Source: Candidatus Gastranaerophilales bacterium (GTDB taxonomy: Bacteria > Cyanobacteriota > Vampirovibrionia > Gastranaerophilales > Gastranaerophilaceae). From it: 64,000 nucleotides of DNA. Position 1 is the stretch's first letter. Each line of letters opens with the position of its first letter. The translations under genes were made by a program, and so were the position numbers. Positions 36,244 through 45,056 of this stretch are shown here, in pieces. Location of the stretch: contig CALVBD010000001.1 in the NCBI GenBank assembly GCA_944325635.1, positions 372,001 to 436,000 of the forward strand, written 5' to 3'. Under the pieces are notes generated by a model. The model did no database searches, was not told the origin of the DNA, and saw only the letters and a list, made by a program, of their open reading frames with translations.

Positions 36244-37836
36244 CTATTTTGCTAATTCCTGTTTTCTTTGTTCTACTTTTTCATTATGAAGTTTATTTTC
36301 ATTCATACGGTTTCTAACAAATCCGTACAAGAGGTAAATCATAGCACCGACTCCTAACCATACAGGAAAGAGTAATGCTGAACTTGAAGGCTGCATTGAT
36401 TTATAAACCATTAACCCGCCGCAGGTAAGTATACCGAGTGACGGAACAACCGGAGAAAATGGCACCTTGAAAGGTCGCGGTCTATCCGGATCAGTCTTTC
36501 TTAAAATCAAAACAGCAACACAAACTATTATAAATGATGTAAATGTACCGTAATTACATAATTCTGCCGCAACGTCCAGATTTAACGTCAAAATTCCGAC
36601 AACGGCAAGAAGTCCGACAGTCCAGGTAAGAAGTGCCGGAGTGTGGAATTTCGGGTGAATTTTTTGAAATCTTTTTGAAATAAAGTGGTCACGGCTCATT
36701 GCAAATAAAATTCTTGTAGCCGCCATTTCTAATACCAGAAGAACTGATGTTAACCCTGCAAGCGAACCAATTGAAATCAACCCTGCCGCCCAATTCTGAT
36801 GTGCAAGCGACATACAATATGCCATAGGAGCTTTCAAAAATGCTGCAGGAACAGAACCTGACGTATCCTGCATCCCTGTCATTACGAGCGCAACTAAAAC
36901 ATACACAATCGTAGTTATTATAAGCGATCCGATAATCCCTATCGGCAAATCCTTCTGAGGATTTTTGCATTCCTCTGCTGCAGTTGCAAGCGCGTCAAAG
37001 CCAATATATGCAAAAAATATTATAAATGCGCCTGCAAAAATCCCTGCAGCCCCGTTCGGCGCAAAAGGAACCCAGTTATCAGGTTTTACGAAAAATGCAC
37101 CTGCAACAACAAACAACGCGATTACAGCAAGTTTTATAAATACCATTAATCCTGCCATTTTCGTTGAATCTTTAGTCCCTTTAACAAGAATTGCCGTGAT
37201 TAAAAGAACAATCAATATAGCTGGAAGATTTATACAAATCGGTACCCCGAAAAGTCTCGGCACAAAAATATCAGGATTTTCAGCAACAATCTTACTTGCC
37301 GAAAAAACATCATTAACAAGCCATACAGGCGGATGTGCAAGACAAGCAGGCAGGAATTTTTCAAACCCGCTCAAAAATTGCACAAAATGGTTAGACCACG
37401 CGCACGCAACCGCAATAAACCCGATAGCATATTCAAGCATTAAAACCCAGCCGACCATCCACGCCGCGAATTCGCCGAGGGTTGCGAACGTATATGTATA
37501 AGCACCGCCCGCAACAGGAATCATTGTGGCAAATTCACTGTAGCATAATGCCGAAAAAATACACGCAATTGCAGCAATTATCATAGAAACGGTAAGTGCA
37601 GGCCCTGCACCGAGGGATGACCCGTCAGCACTTCCTGCCGCGGCAATCCCGACTATCGCAAAAATTCCGGAGCCTATAATAGCACCAACACCGAGTATTA
37701 TCAAATCCCAGACCCCGAGAGTCTTTTCTAAACCCTGCCCTTTAGCTTCTTCAAGCATTTCATCCGGATTTTTAATACGGGTAATAGTTTTCAAAAAGTT
37801 GCGAGTCAATGTCGCGCGCTGGTATTTTTCTGCCAT
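36244..37836 (-). CDS. APC-family amino acid permease (proximal paralog)
   Basis: 530 residues, same architecture as its neighbour, sharing GVGAIIGSGIFAIVGIA, MIPVAGGAYTYTFATLGEFA, GFDALATAAEECKNPQKDLP and ELCNYGTFTSFIIVCVAVLI. The pair arose by tandem duplication; differences cluster in the extracellular loop around residues 170-200, where substrate gating may differ. Stops exactly before the next gene. glyQ is upstream with a nine-base gap, so glycine charging and amino acid uptake may be co-expressed. Confidence 0.88.
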   Translation of the reverse strand: MAEKYQRATLTRNFLKTITRIKNPDEMLEEAKGQGLEKTLGVWDLIILGVGAIIGSGIFAIVGIAAAGSADGSSLGAGPALTVSMIIAAIACIFSALCYSEFATMIPVAGGAYTYTFATLGEFAAWMVGWVLMLEYAIGFIAVACAWSNHFVQFLSGFEKFLPACLAHPPVWLVNDVFSASKIVAENPDIFVPRLFGVPICINLPAILIVLLITAILVKGTKDSTKMAGLMVFIKLAVIALFVVAGAFFVKPDNWVPFAPNGAAGIFAGAFIIFFAYIGFDALATAAEECKNPQKDLPIGIIGSLIITTIVYVLVALVMTGMQDTSGSVPAAFLKAPMAYCMSLAHQNWAAGLISIGSLAGLTSVLLVLEMAATRILFAMSRDHFISKRFQKIHPKFHTPALLTWTVGLLAVVGILTLNLDVAAELCNYGTFTSFIIVCVAVLILRKTDPDRPRPFKVPFSPVVPSLGILTCGGLMVYKSMQPSSSALLFPVWLGVGAMIYLLYGFVRNRMNENKLHNEKVEQRKQELAK

Positions 37837-37845
37837 TTAATATCC

Positions 37846-38727
37846 TTATTTACTTTCTTTACAAAGAGGAAATCCCATTTCTTCCCTCTGGGCTACATAC
37901 AATTTTGCAACGGCTGAAGCCATTGTTCTGACACGATTTATAAAATTAATACGTTCGTCTTTGCTTATAACCCCTCTTGCATCAAGAAGGTTAAATGTAT
38001 GCGAACATTTCAAAACATAATCGTATGCAGGAAGCACTAATTTTGCCTCAACACAATTATCAACCTCTTTCTGATAGAGGTCAAACATAGTAAACAAAGC
38101 CTTTGCATCACTAACTTCAAAATTATATTTTGATTGTTCTATTTCATTTTGAAGGTAAATGTCGCCGTATTTTAAAGTATCATTCCACATAATATCAAAA
38201 ACAGATTCTTTATTTTGAAGATACATAGCAATACGTTCAAGCCCGTAGGTTAGTTCAAGCGCAACCGGCTTAACTTCCAATCCGCCGACCTGCTGAAAAT
38301 ACGTAAATTGGGTAATTTCCATACCGTCAAGCCAAACTTCCCAGCCAACACCTGCAGCACCAAGAGTCGGTGATTCCCAGTTATCCTCAACAAATCTTAC
38401 GTCATGTTCTTTTAAATCAATTCCCATAGCCTCAAGGCTTTTTAAATAAAGTTCCTGAGCATTGTCGGGAGATGGTTTCAATATAACCTGAAACTGAAAA
38501 TAATGTCCCAATCTATTAGGATTTTCACCGTATCTTGCATCTGTCGGACGTCTGCAAGGTTCAATCATTGCAGTATTCCACGGTTCCGGCCCAAGTGAAC
38601 GCAAAAATGTTGCAGGGTTCATAGTGGAGGCGCCTTTTTCAATATCATAAGGCTGCTGGATTATACATCCGTAATCAGACCAGAACTTTTGTAAATTAAA
38701 AACTAATTCTTGAAAATTTAAAGCCAT
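37846..38727 (-). CDS. glyQ: Glycyl-tRNA synthetase alpha subunit
   Basis: Class II catalytic subunit of the bacterial alpha2beta2 enzyme. Starts [20 protein letters not shown] and contains [40 protein letters not shown] and [10 protein letters not shown]. The ATG at 38727 is chosen over the in-frame TTG at 38739, because GGGA lies six bases before the ATG. About 293 residues, normal. The beta subunit gene glyS is not adjacent; the permeases follow instead. Confidence 0.95.
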   Translation of the reverse strand: MALNFQELVFNLQKFWSDYGCIIQQPYDIEKGASTMNPATFLRSLGPEPWNTAMIEPCRRPTDARYGENPNRLGHYFQFQVILKPSPDNAQELYLKSLEAMGIDLKEHDVRFVEDNWESPTLGAAGVGWEVWLDGMEITQFTYFQQVGGLEVKPVALELTYGLERIAMYLQNKESVFDIMWNDTLKYGDIYLQNEIEQSKYNFEVSDAKALFTMFDLYQKEVDNCVEAKLVLPAYDYVLKCSHTFNLLDARGVISKDERINFINRVRTMASAVAKLYVAQREEMGFPLCKESK

Positions 38728-38759
38728 AACATGTCCCAATATTGTACTATTTACACTTA

Positions 38760-39500
38760 TTTACACGCAAACGGATACCACATCCTAACGCGTGCTTTTT
38801 TCATCCTACGACCAACATAGCAAAATTGCAAACCTATGTTTAAAAATATTAAGAAAAGAACAAGTATAGAAAATTTATTTTTCTTATTAAGTCTATTTCT
38901 TTTCTTTTGTGGCGATGCAAAAGAAAAGAAATAGACGAAAGAAAAGAAAACTCGCGACCAAAAGAAACGAGTCAGCAGAAACCAAGGTTTCCGCACCTTC
39001 CTTTGACCAGGTTGCGGAAGGTTTATATATAATCCCCCCTTCAAAACTTTACAAGTGGGGTAAAGTCAAAGCCTCACTTGTAAAGTGACCGTAGGTTGGG
39101 CATACCTGCCCAACAATAATTCCGGAATAGCATTGTCATTATACACAGCCGTACTGGGATTCCGCACTGCCCCCTCACCCTAACCCTCAGCACAAGGCAT
39201 ACAGGGTCGCAAGACTCGTTACCTCGTCTGCTCCCTTTGTATCCCATAGGGAGAGGGGATTAGAAGTTACCTCCCTTGTAAGGGAGGTGGTGCGAAGCGC
39301 CGGAGTGTTTTCATGTGAGCGTGCGGCTCTGCCGCAATAGCGAGCAAAAAAGGTTGAAGGCACAGCCTTCAACTGCTTTCATTTGATTCTGCGGCGCAAA
39401 GCACCGCTGTACCTTTGCGTGTTTTTCTTTTTCGGTTCACTTTTTCTTTTTTCATCGCAATAAAAAAGAAAAAGTGAACGTATCAGATGCCCTCAAAAAG
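38760..39500. repeat. Long modular hairpin repeat, variant copy 2
   Basis: About 740 non-coding bases. The right part (about 39167-39480) matches the repeats at 21.5 and 49.15 kb: CCCTCACCCTAACCCTC, the AGCACAAGGCATACAGGGTC insert shared only with the 49-kb copy, CTCCCTTGTAAGGGAG, GTTGAAGGC/GCCTTCAAC and a final hairpin. The left part is different: it holds an 18-bp perfect stem GTCTATTTCTTTTCTTTT with loop GTGGCGATGC (38891-38936). The final stem is GTTCACTTTTTCTTTTTT around ATCGCAA (39435-39478), i.e. different arms around the same loop. Confidence 0.8.
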
Positions 39501-39614
39501 GTCTAAACAAAACCGGCGGCTGCACACGCCATATATAATAAAGAAAAAATAATTATCTTTTGCATACTTGTTCTGTTTCTTATGTTATAATTAATAATAA
39601 AAAGGAGTATAAGA

Positions 39615-40133
39615 ATGGCGTTAAAAATATTACTATTTTCAGGAAAACAGTTTTCAGGGAAAGATACGGTTGCAAAAATGATGCTGAAAAAAATGCCGGA
39701 TTACCACAGATGTGCAATCGGGGATTCCATAAAGCTTGAATACGGCAGACAAAAAGGATTATCCTACGATGAAATCGAAAAAAATAAAGCAATGTACAGA
39801 AAAGATCTGATTACCCTCGGAAACTGGGGACGTGCACAGGATCCTGATTATTGGCTAAAAAAAGTTGTAAATGAGCCGGGAAATATTATGGTAACTGATG
39901 TCCGTGTTCCGCACGAATATGAAATATTAAAAGAAGCAGGTGCAAAATCAATAAGAGTGGAAGCCTCACGCGAAACAAGAGCGCAAAGAGGAACTCTCGT
40001 AGGAGAAGATGACATCACTGAAACCGGCTTAGATCACGTTAAAGACTGGGATTTTGTAATTGATAATAACAAAGATTATGAGCATCTTGAACGCCAGGTT
40101 GATAAAGTGATTGATAAATTAAAAGATGATTAG
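39615..40133 (+). CDS. Phosphomevalonate-kinase-like P-loop kinase (animal PMVK type)
   Basis: 172 residues. Walker A is LFSGKQFSGKDTVAK; then SIKLEYGRQKGLSYDEI, YRKDLITLGNWGRAQDP, VTDVRVPHEYEIL, SIRVEASRETRAQRG and TGLDHVKDWDFVIDNN. This order and spacing follow human phosphomevalonate kinase (SGKRKSGKD, RKDMIRWGEEKRQADP, QQRGW, CGLDNFGDFDWVIEN) closely. That fold is distinct from the GHMP phosphomevalonate kinases of most bacteria. The reaction would be phosphorylation of mevalonate-5-phosphate or of a nucleotide (related folds include dNMP kinases). No other mevalonate gene is in the window, so the substrate is uncertain. AAAGGAG ribosome site. Confidence 0.65.
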   Translation: MALKILLFSGKQFSGKDTVAKMMLKKMPDYHRCAIGDSIKLEYGRQKGLSYDEIEKNKAMYRKDLITLGNWGRAQDPDYWLKKVVNEPGNIMVTDVRVPHEYEILKEAGAKSIRVEASRETRAQRGTLVGEDDITETGLDHVKDWDFVIDNNKDYEHLERQVDKVIDKLKDD

Positions 40134-40150
40134 AAACTAATCCTCTTTTT

Positions 40151-40922
40151 TCACCCTTTAGGCAGATTTTTCCAGTAATTTTTGTCATATAGAGCTTTTG
40201 CAGTGCAGCCGGCACCGTTCATTTGACTGTTACCTTTAGGGTTACAGTATGCAGTCCCAGTACTGTAATAATACGTACCTTCCGCACCCATTGGACGAAG
40301 CAGTCCGTTTTGCGGATCAAGCTGAAACATAAATAAATCGTGTCCCAATCTGTTTGGACGCTTATTGAACCCGTTGACGTCAATAGATAAGATCAAAATT
40401 TGATCCGGATTTGTTGAAGGATCCTCAATCAAAACAAGCATACCGTCATTAAGCACAAACTGCCCGTCATCAATTTTACTTGTTAATATATTGCTGCTGC
40501 CTACGTATGGTCTATAAATATCTTCAACACTATCAGGATCTTCAAGATAGCCTTTATTCGGAATACAGGCGGTTTCGGCATCGACATCACCCATACCGCA
40601 GTCTTTCACACTTTTAAGATACTTCATCAATATATCTTTTAACTTTCTGCCTCCGAGATTAGAACGATTAATAGGTTCGCCGTATTCAGCCTGATACATC
40701 ATTACGGCCTGAGAAAGAACCGAATACCCTTTCTTTAATCCTGCTTCCAGTTCCATGTTACGGTTATTTTGCACCAGCGCGGGTAGAGTCAGTGCCGCAA
40801 CTACACCTATAATTCCGAGGGTAATCAAAACTTCCGCTAAAGTAAACGCAAAAAACGGTTTTAAGGAGCTTAAACTACTTGCCCCCCCCCCCGAAATAGT
40901 TGATATTATTGGTTTTTAGCAT
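40151..40922 (-). CDS. Type IV pilin-like gene, out of frame at a poly-G tract (probable phase-variable, OFF)
   Basis: The body encodes a prepilin: FFAFTLAEVLITLGIIGVVAALT, then a globular part with VDVNGFNKRPNRLGHDLFMF and an end GCTAKALYDKNYWKNLPKG as in the pilin at 28324. The only start with a ribosome site is ATG 40922 (AAGGAG nine bases upstream), reading MLKTNNINYF and then 11 G. With 11 G this frame ends at TAG five codons later. With 10 or 13 G it would run into the pilin frame, giving a leader of about 23 residues before the Ala-Phe cut site and a 256-residue product (for 10 G). A TTG further down would lose the cleavage site. So the copy sequenced is OFF, unless the tract length is an assembly error. 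Confidence 0.8.
40882..40892 (-). repeat. Homopolymer tract of 11 C (poly-G on coding strand) in pilin leader
   Basis: Uninterrupted 11-base tract, bounded by G on both sides on the plus strand, in the leader codons of the pilin gene. By far the longest G/C run in an otherwise AT-rich window. Slippage by one base restores the reading frame. Confidence 0.9.
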
Positions 40923-40996
40923 ACTTCCATCTCCTTAAGATTTTCTAATACATATATAATTATAACATATTTATATAAAAACATCAATAAATAATA

Positions 40997-41028
40997 AAGG
41001 CTCCCGCAAATTTGGGAGCCTCTATTTT
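40997..41028 (-). terminator. Terminator of the NarL-type regulator
   Basis: GGCTCCC and GGGAGCC stem with an eight-base loop just after the regulator stop; on the minus strand it is followed by TTTATTATTT. Confidence 0.7.
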
Positions 41029-41030
41029 AA

Positions 41031-41723
41031 CTAAACCATACCCTCTTTAACAGCCTTAACCGCAGCCTGCACCCGGTCATTTACGCACATCTTTTGCAAT
41101 ATCGAACATACATGAGCTTTTGCAGTGTGTACACTGACGATTAATTCTTTTGCGATTTCAGTATTACTTTTGCCTGATACAAGGTGTTTTAGAACTTCGT
41201 ATTCTCTTTCTGTAAGCGGAACCCTGCCTTCACTCTGAGATTTTCCCGGTAAAAATCCGATATTTTCAACCTTTGGGAAAGAACTAAGTGCCATTTGAGA
41301 AACCATAGGATCTAACCAGCATGCGCCGGTTGCAACATCTCTAACAACATCTGCAAGTTTTGACGGATCAATATCTTTCAAACAATAAGCAGATGCCCCT
41401 GAACTTAATGCGGCCAGCACCTCCTCATTCCTGTCATGAGAAGTAAGAGCAATGACTTTCATTTCAGGATGCAGTTCCTTTACCTTTACTGTTGCCTCAA
41501 TCCCGTTCATGCCCGGCAGCCCCAAATCCATAAGAATTACATCAGGTTTCTGATGTTCAATAAGTTTCAAACCTTCAATAGCATCTTCCGCCTCGGCTAC
41601 TACTTTCAAATCCTCATTTTCGTTAAGTGCACATCTCAGCCCCACACGGGTAAGCTTGAAATCTTCAATAATTGCAATCTTAATAACCTTCTTTTCTACT
41701 ACAGTACTAACTTTTTCTGACAT
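41031..41723 (-). CDS. NarL/FixJ-family response regulator
   Basis: 230 residues. Receiver domain (about 14-130) with the phosphoacceptor Asp in DVILMDLGLPGMNG, the switch Thr/Ser in VIALTSHDRNEE and Lys in YCLKDIDPSKL. Then a LuxR-type HTH (about 160-225): LTEREYEVLKHLVSGKSNTEIAKELIVS. A DNA-binding two-component output; no sensor kinase is adjacent, so its partner is elsewhere. The first 12 residues are an extra tail. Cyanobacterial-type NarL regulators look alike. Confidence 0.92.
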   Translation of the reverse strand: MSEKVSTVVEKKVIKIAIIEDFKLTRVGLRCALNENEDLKVVAEAEDAIEGLKLIEHQKPDVILMDLGLPGMNGIEATVKVKELHPEMKVIALTSHDRNEEVLAALSSGASAYCLKDIDPSKLADVVRDVATGACWLDPMVSQMALSSFPKVENIGFLPGKSQSEGRVPLTEREYEVLKHLVSGKSNTEIAKELIVSVHTAKAHVCSILQKMCVNDRVQAAVKAVKEGMV

Positions 41724-41890
41724 CTCTCTAAATCCTTTTTGTTGTAAATTGAACTTACAAAATTATTTAATAATAACAACAAGGATTAATCCATTACCCG
41801 ATTGGCTATAATTATTAAGTATTATTAAGAAAGATTTTCCGATGATATTCGCTCATGCTATAATCTTAGAACAGGAGAAAGGGAGTAAAC

Positions 41891-44179
41891 ATGCTGGATT
41901 TTCTTTTTAAGAAGAAAAAAAATGAAGAAAAAAAAGATATTATTTTAAACGAGTTTTACGCTAAGCTGAAAAAGAAATATAATTTTGATAATATTTCTGT
42001 TAAAAGAAAGACAGAGCTTAAAAATATAATTTCGAAATACGGATATTTGAATTATCCGCATATAAAAGCACTTGAAGAGCTTTCTAATGAAGAAGTTCTA
42101 TATGGGCTTGAACTTAAATGGAAGAAAAACAAAATATTTAAAGACGGGAAGTTTCATTTTAAAAACAACGAAATAAGCCCTCTTGCAAGAAATAAAGTAA
42201 ACAATTCTGACTGGATAAAACGGGAAGGGCATAATATTAAACTTATAAACCTTGCGGGACTCGGCAACGGAAATGAAACCCAAGAAACCGGAAAATTCTT
42301 TGACTGGCTCAAACAGCTTTTAATATTGCCTACAGGTGATTTAAATAATAATATATTTAATACAACTATATACCTGATACCTTTCCATCCTAGAGAATTC
42401 GGTTGTGCGTATCTGCCTAAGAGTTCGGAAGTCAGCGAAGCGCTCTTGGATAAAGATCTTGAAAAATTAACAGGATTAAATGTTAAACAACAGGTTCAGA
42501 CATTTATTGAACTGGCTCAACTTGCAGGTCATCCTGTAATTTATGATATTCTGCCGCAGACCGGACGTTTTTCGAAAGCTGTTCTTGCAAATCCGCAAAT
42601 TGCAAGATGGTTCGATATAACAGAAATCCAAAATCAAATTAACAGGCAAATAGAAATTGCTGCAGAAATATTAAAAGAAGCTTATGACAAAGAAGATGTA
42701 GATGTTGTAAAAGATATCTACATTCAGTCATTAAAGGGAAGTACCGGTAATCTTACTGAACATTACCAGAATATCTTTAACCACTTCGAAAAAGAAATGA
42801 GCGAACTAAAACAGCAAATATCTAATAAAATGCTTACAAAAGAACCACAAATTCGTATTGTAAAACGCGTAAAAGATATAGTAGCACAAGTTCATGATTT
42901 CAAGAAAAATGAAAAACTATCAGAAGATGATATAACCAAACAAATAGATACAATCCAAGCACTTATAAAAGAAGGCCTATGGCCTGCACCCGGAGGGGCC
43001 TGGTGCTCTGCCGGCGTACCGATTTATGACAGAATGAGCGAATGCGGAGGGTATCCGGTCTTTAAACATTATGATTACAAAGGTGAAGATGTCACGAATT
43101 TTGCAAATCTTGACTGCCAGACACCTTACTATTTTGCATATCTGGAGGATGGAACATATAACAGACCTGTTATTAATTACTTTGTAGAATATATGCAAAA
43201 AATACAGGAAGATTATAACTTTGACGGCTTCCGTGTAGATCATATAGACCATATTGTCGATAAAGTATCGGAAAAAGACGGAAAACCAATAAGCTACAGA
43301 GCCCCGCGTGAGGTTCTTAATGAATTAAATACCGAAATGAAAAAGAAAATCCCATATTTCGGAACTCTGGCTGAATATATGTTATGGGATAATTACCTGA
43401 AAGAATATCATGAAGGTATGAATTTTGATATTCTATGGGGGAATGATATTGTAAGTCAGGACAGCAAAAGCCCTGAACAGATAGTTGAAGATAATCAAAA
43501 TCTAACTAATTATAATATTGATTTTAAAGAAGGCGAACGGCTTTCAATATTAAAAACATATAACAATCAAGACGGAGAATTTCGTTCTATAGATCAATAT
43601 CCGGGACAGCTTACAGCAGAAGGAGCTCTTTTTAAATGGGCAAAATACAAACTTCTTCCCGGCGGTAAGTTTGCACAAAGACCTGTTTTGTATATAGACG
43701 GAGACGAAACTTTTACAAAACGGGGAATTGAAAGCGTTATCGGAGAAGAGAAATCAATGCCGAGAGAGAAGGATTACGACTTTTTCAACAAATTTGATGC
43801 AATAGACAGATTTGTAAAATCCCAGCCGATAATCACTGACGGAGAAGCTCAAATAATTATTCAGGAAGATGACGGCTTCACCGTTTGGATGATATCAAAA
43901 GAACCGCTGAAAAAAGCTTTTCTTGTTGCAGCTAACTATCATTATCCAACAGAATTCGTTAACGTTAATGATGAAAACGGATGCCACAGAGAATGGAAAA
44001 AAGGTGCTTCTATAATAAATAAAACAATAAAACTTCCGGGAGACTTCTCGGTACAGGCAGAATATGTTTTAAAAGAAAAAAAATACAGCGCCCAATATTT
44101 CGAAACTCCGCTGTCCGAATTAACTTTTGAAGAACTTAAACCGGCGGAATTCCGCATATTTTCTATTAATAAAATTTAA
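41891..44179 (+). CDS. GH13-like alpha-amylase family protein with long N-terminal region
   Basis: 762 residues. The TIM-barrel signature appears late: YNFDGFRVDHIDHIV with the nucleophile Asp near residue 449, and FGTLAEYMLW with the acid/base Glu near 494. Both are typical of GH13 enzymes acting on alpha-glucans. Earlier barrel strands are around 165-230 (TIYLIPFHPREFG, PVIYDILPQTGRF), separated by a helical insertion of about 130 residues (250-380). The third catalytic Asp is not clear. A beta-sandwich-like end follows (700-760). No signal peptide, so likely cytosolic, on glycogen. A transferase role is equally possible. Confidence 0.7.
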   Translation: MLDFLFKKKKNEEKKDIILNEFYAKLKKKYNFDNISVKRKTELKNIISKYGYLNYPHIKALEELSNEEVLYGLELKWKKNKIFKDGKFHFKNNEISPLARNKVNNSDWIKREGHNIKLINLAGLGNGNETQETGKFFDWLKQLLILPTGDLNNNIFNTTIYLIPFHPREFGCAYLPKSSEVSEALLDKDLEKLTGLNVKQQVQTFIELAQLAGHPVIYDILPQTGRFSKAVLANPQIARWFDITEIQNQINRQIEIAAEILKEAYDKEDVDVVKDIYIQSLKGSTGNLTEHYQNIFNHFEKEMSELKQQISNKMLTKEPQIRIVKRVKDIVAQVHDFKKNEKLSEDDITKQIDTIQALIKEGLWPAPGGAWCSAGVPIYDRMSECGGYPVFKHYDYKGEDVTNFANLDCQTPYYFAYLEDGTYNRPVINYFVEYMQKIQEDYNFDGFRVDHIDHIVDKVSEKDGKPISYRAPREVLNELNTEMKKKIPYFGTLAEYMLWDNYLKEYHEGMNFDILWGNDIVSQDSKSPEQIVEDNQNLTNYNIDFKEGERLSILKTYNNQDGEFRSIDQYPGQLTAEGALFKWAKYKLLPGGKFAQRPVLYIDGDETFTKRGIESVIGEEKSMPREKDYDFFNKFDAIDRFVKSQPIITDGEAQIIIQEDDGFTVWMISKEPLKKAFLVAANYHYPTEFVNVNDENGCHREWKKGASIINKTIKLPGDFSVQAEYVLKEKKYSAQYFETPLSELTFEELKPAEFRIFSINKI

Positions 44180-44217
44180 TTTGTACACTATAATACTTAA
44201 ATAAATCGTACATATAC

Positions 44218-44246
44218 TTGACACATGCTCAAAATATTGATATTAT
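44218..44246 (+). promoter_or_regulatory. Promoter of the major-type pilin
   Basis: TTGACA (44218-44223), 17-base spacer, TATTAT (44241-44246), followed by an approximately 60-base leader and an AAAGGTGA ribosome site. Confidence 0.75.
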
Positions 44247-44313
44247 AATTTCAAATATATAACAAAAAGATATTTAGATCATAGCTTTATTTAAGAAGAA
44301 AGGTGAAAAGATT

Positions 44314-44976
44314 ATGACAAAAAGATTCGGTTTTACTTTGGCAGAAGTATTGATTACTTTGGGTATCATCGGTGTTGTAGCAGCAATGACAATGCCTACA
44401 TTGATGAACTCAACAAACGGTGCACAGTACAAAACAGCTTACAAAAAAGCTTTATCAGTATTGTCTCAGGCTGTAGTTTTGAACGTTGCTCTTGATGACT
44501 ATGACTTGTCTCAAACTACTTCTACTACAACTAATGATAACGCTTCTTTGTACAACCTTTTCAACAACCGTATGAACGTTGTTAAAACTGAAGGTAATGC
44601 TTATACTGCAAGCAACGGTTCAAGCAAAGCTAAATTCGGTGACACTAACAACTATACATTGTACTTCAATGATGGTATTACATTCACATTCCCTAAAAAT
44701 GCTTCTCAATGTACTGAAGGTAACGCAACTACAACAGCTGCAGCCAACGGTACAGATACTGCTCCGGGTTATTGCTACGGTGTAATTGATGTTAACGGTG
44801 AAAAGAACCCTAACAAAGTTGTTAACTGCGACGGCGTAACTGATCCGTTCAAAGGCCCTACTACAGGCGATTGTGAAGTTACAAACCCTACAGATATCTA
44901 CCCTGTAATTATGTATGACCAAACAGTTCTTCCTGCTACTGTTGCTGGTGAAGCTGTTCTTTACGGCGGTAAGTAA
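44314..44976 (+). CDS. Type IV pilin, probably highly expressed
   Basis: 220 residues. Leader MTKRFG, cut before FTLAEVLITLGIIGVVAAMT. Glu5 kept. The globular part is rich in Thr, Asn and Ala with four cysteines (about 133-190) and a VIDVNGEKNPNKVVNCDG segment equivalent to the DVNG motif of the two other pilins. Codon use is biased (GTT, GCT, TTC, AAC, CTT) compared with neighbours, as in abundant proteins. Strong promoter upstream and strong terminator downstream support a monocistronic, abundant product; likely the major pilin or a main pseudopilin. Confidence 0.88.
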   Translation: MTKRFGFTLAEVLITLGIIGVVAAMTMPTLMNSTNGAQYKTAYKKALSVLSQAVVLNVALDDYDLSQTTSTTTNDNASLYNLFNNRMNVVKTEGNAYTASNGSSKAKFGDTNNYTLYFNDGITFTFPKNASQCTEGNATTTAAANGTDTAPGYCYGVIDVNGEKNPNKVVNCDGVTDPFKGPTTGDCEVTNPTDIYPVIMYDQTVLPATVAGEAVLYGGK

Positions 44977-45000
44977 TCGCAAAGGAATAACAAATAACCT

Positions 45001-45034
45001 AAAAAAGACGAAACTAAAAGTTTCGTCTTTTTTA
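45001..45034 (+). terminator. Terminator of the major-type pilin
   Basis: AAAAAAGACGAAAC, TAAAA loop, GTTTCGTCTTTTTT. Long stem with flanking A and T runs. Confidence 0.9.
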
Positions 45035-45056
45035 ATACAAAAGCTATAAAAAATCT

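Noticed and set aside
38757-39044. 95-codon membrane-like frame at the left side of repeat copy 2
   Set aside because: It crosses the 18-bp palindrome and contains its translated arms (FFSFVYFFSF); no ribosome site.
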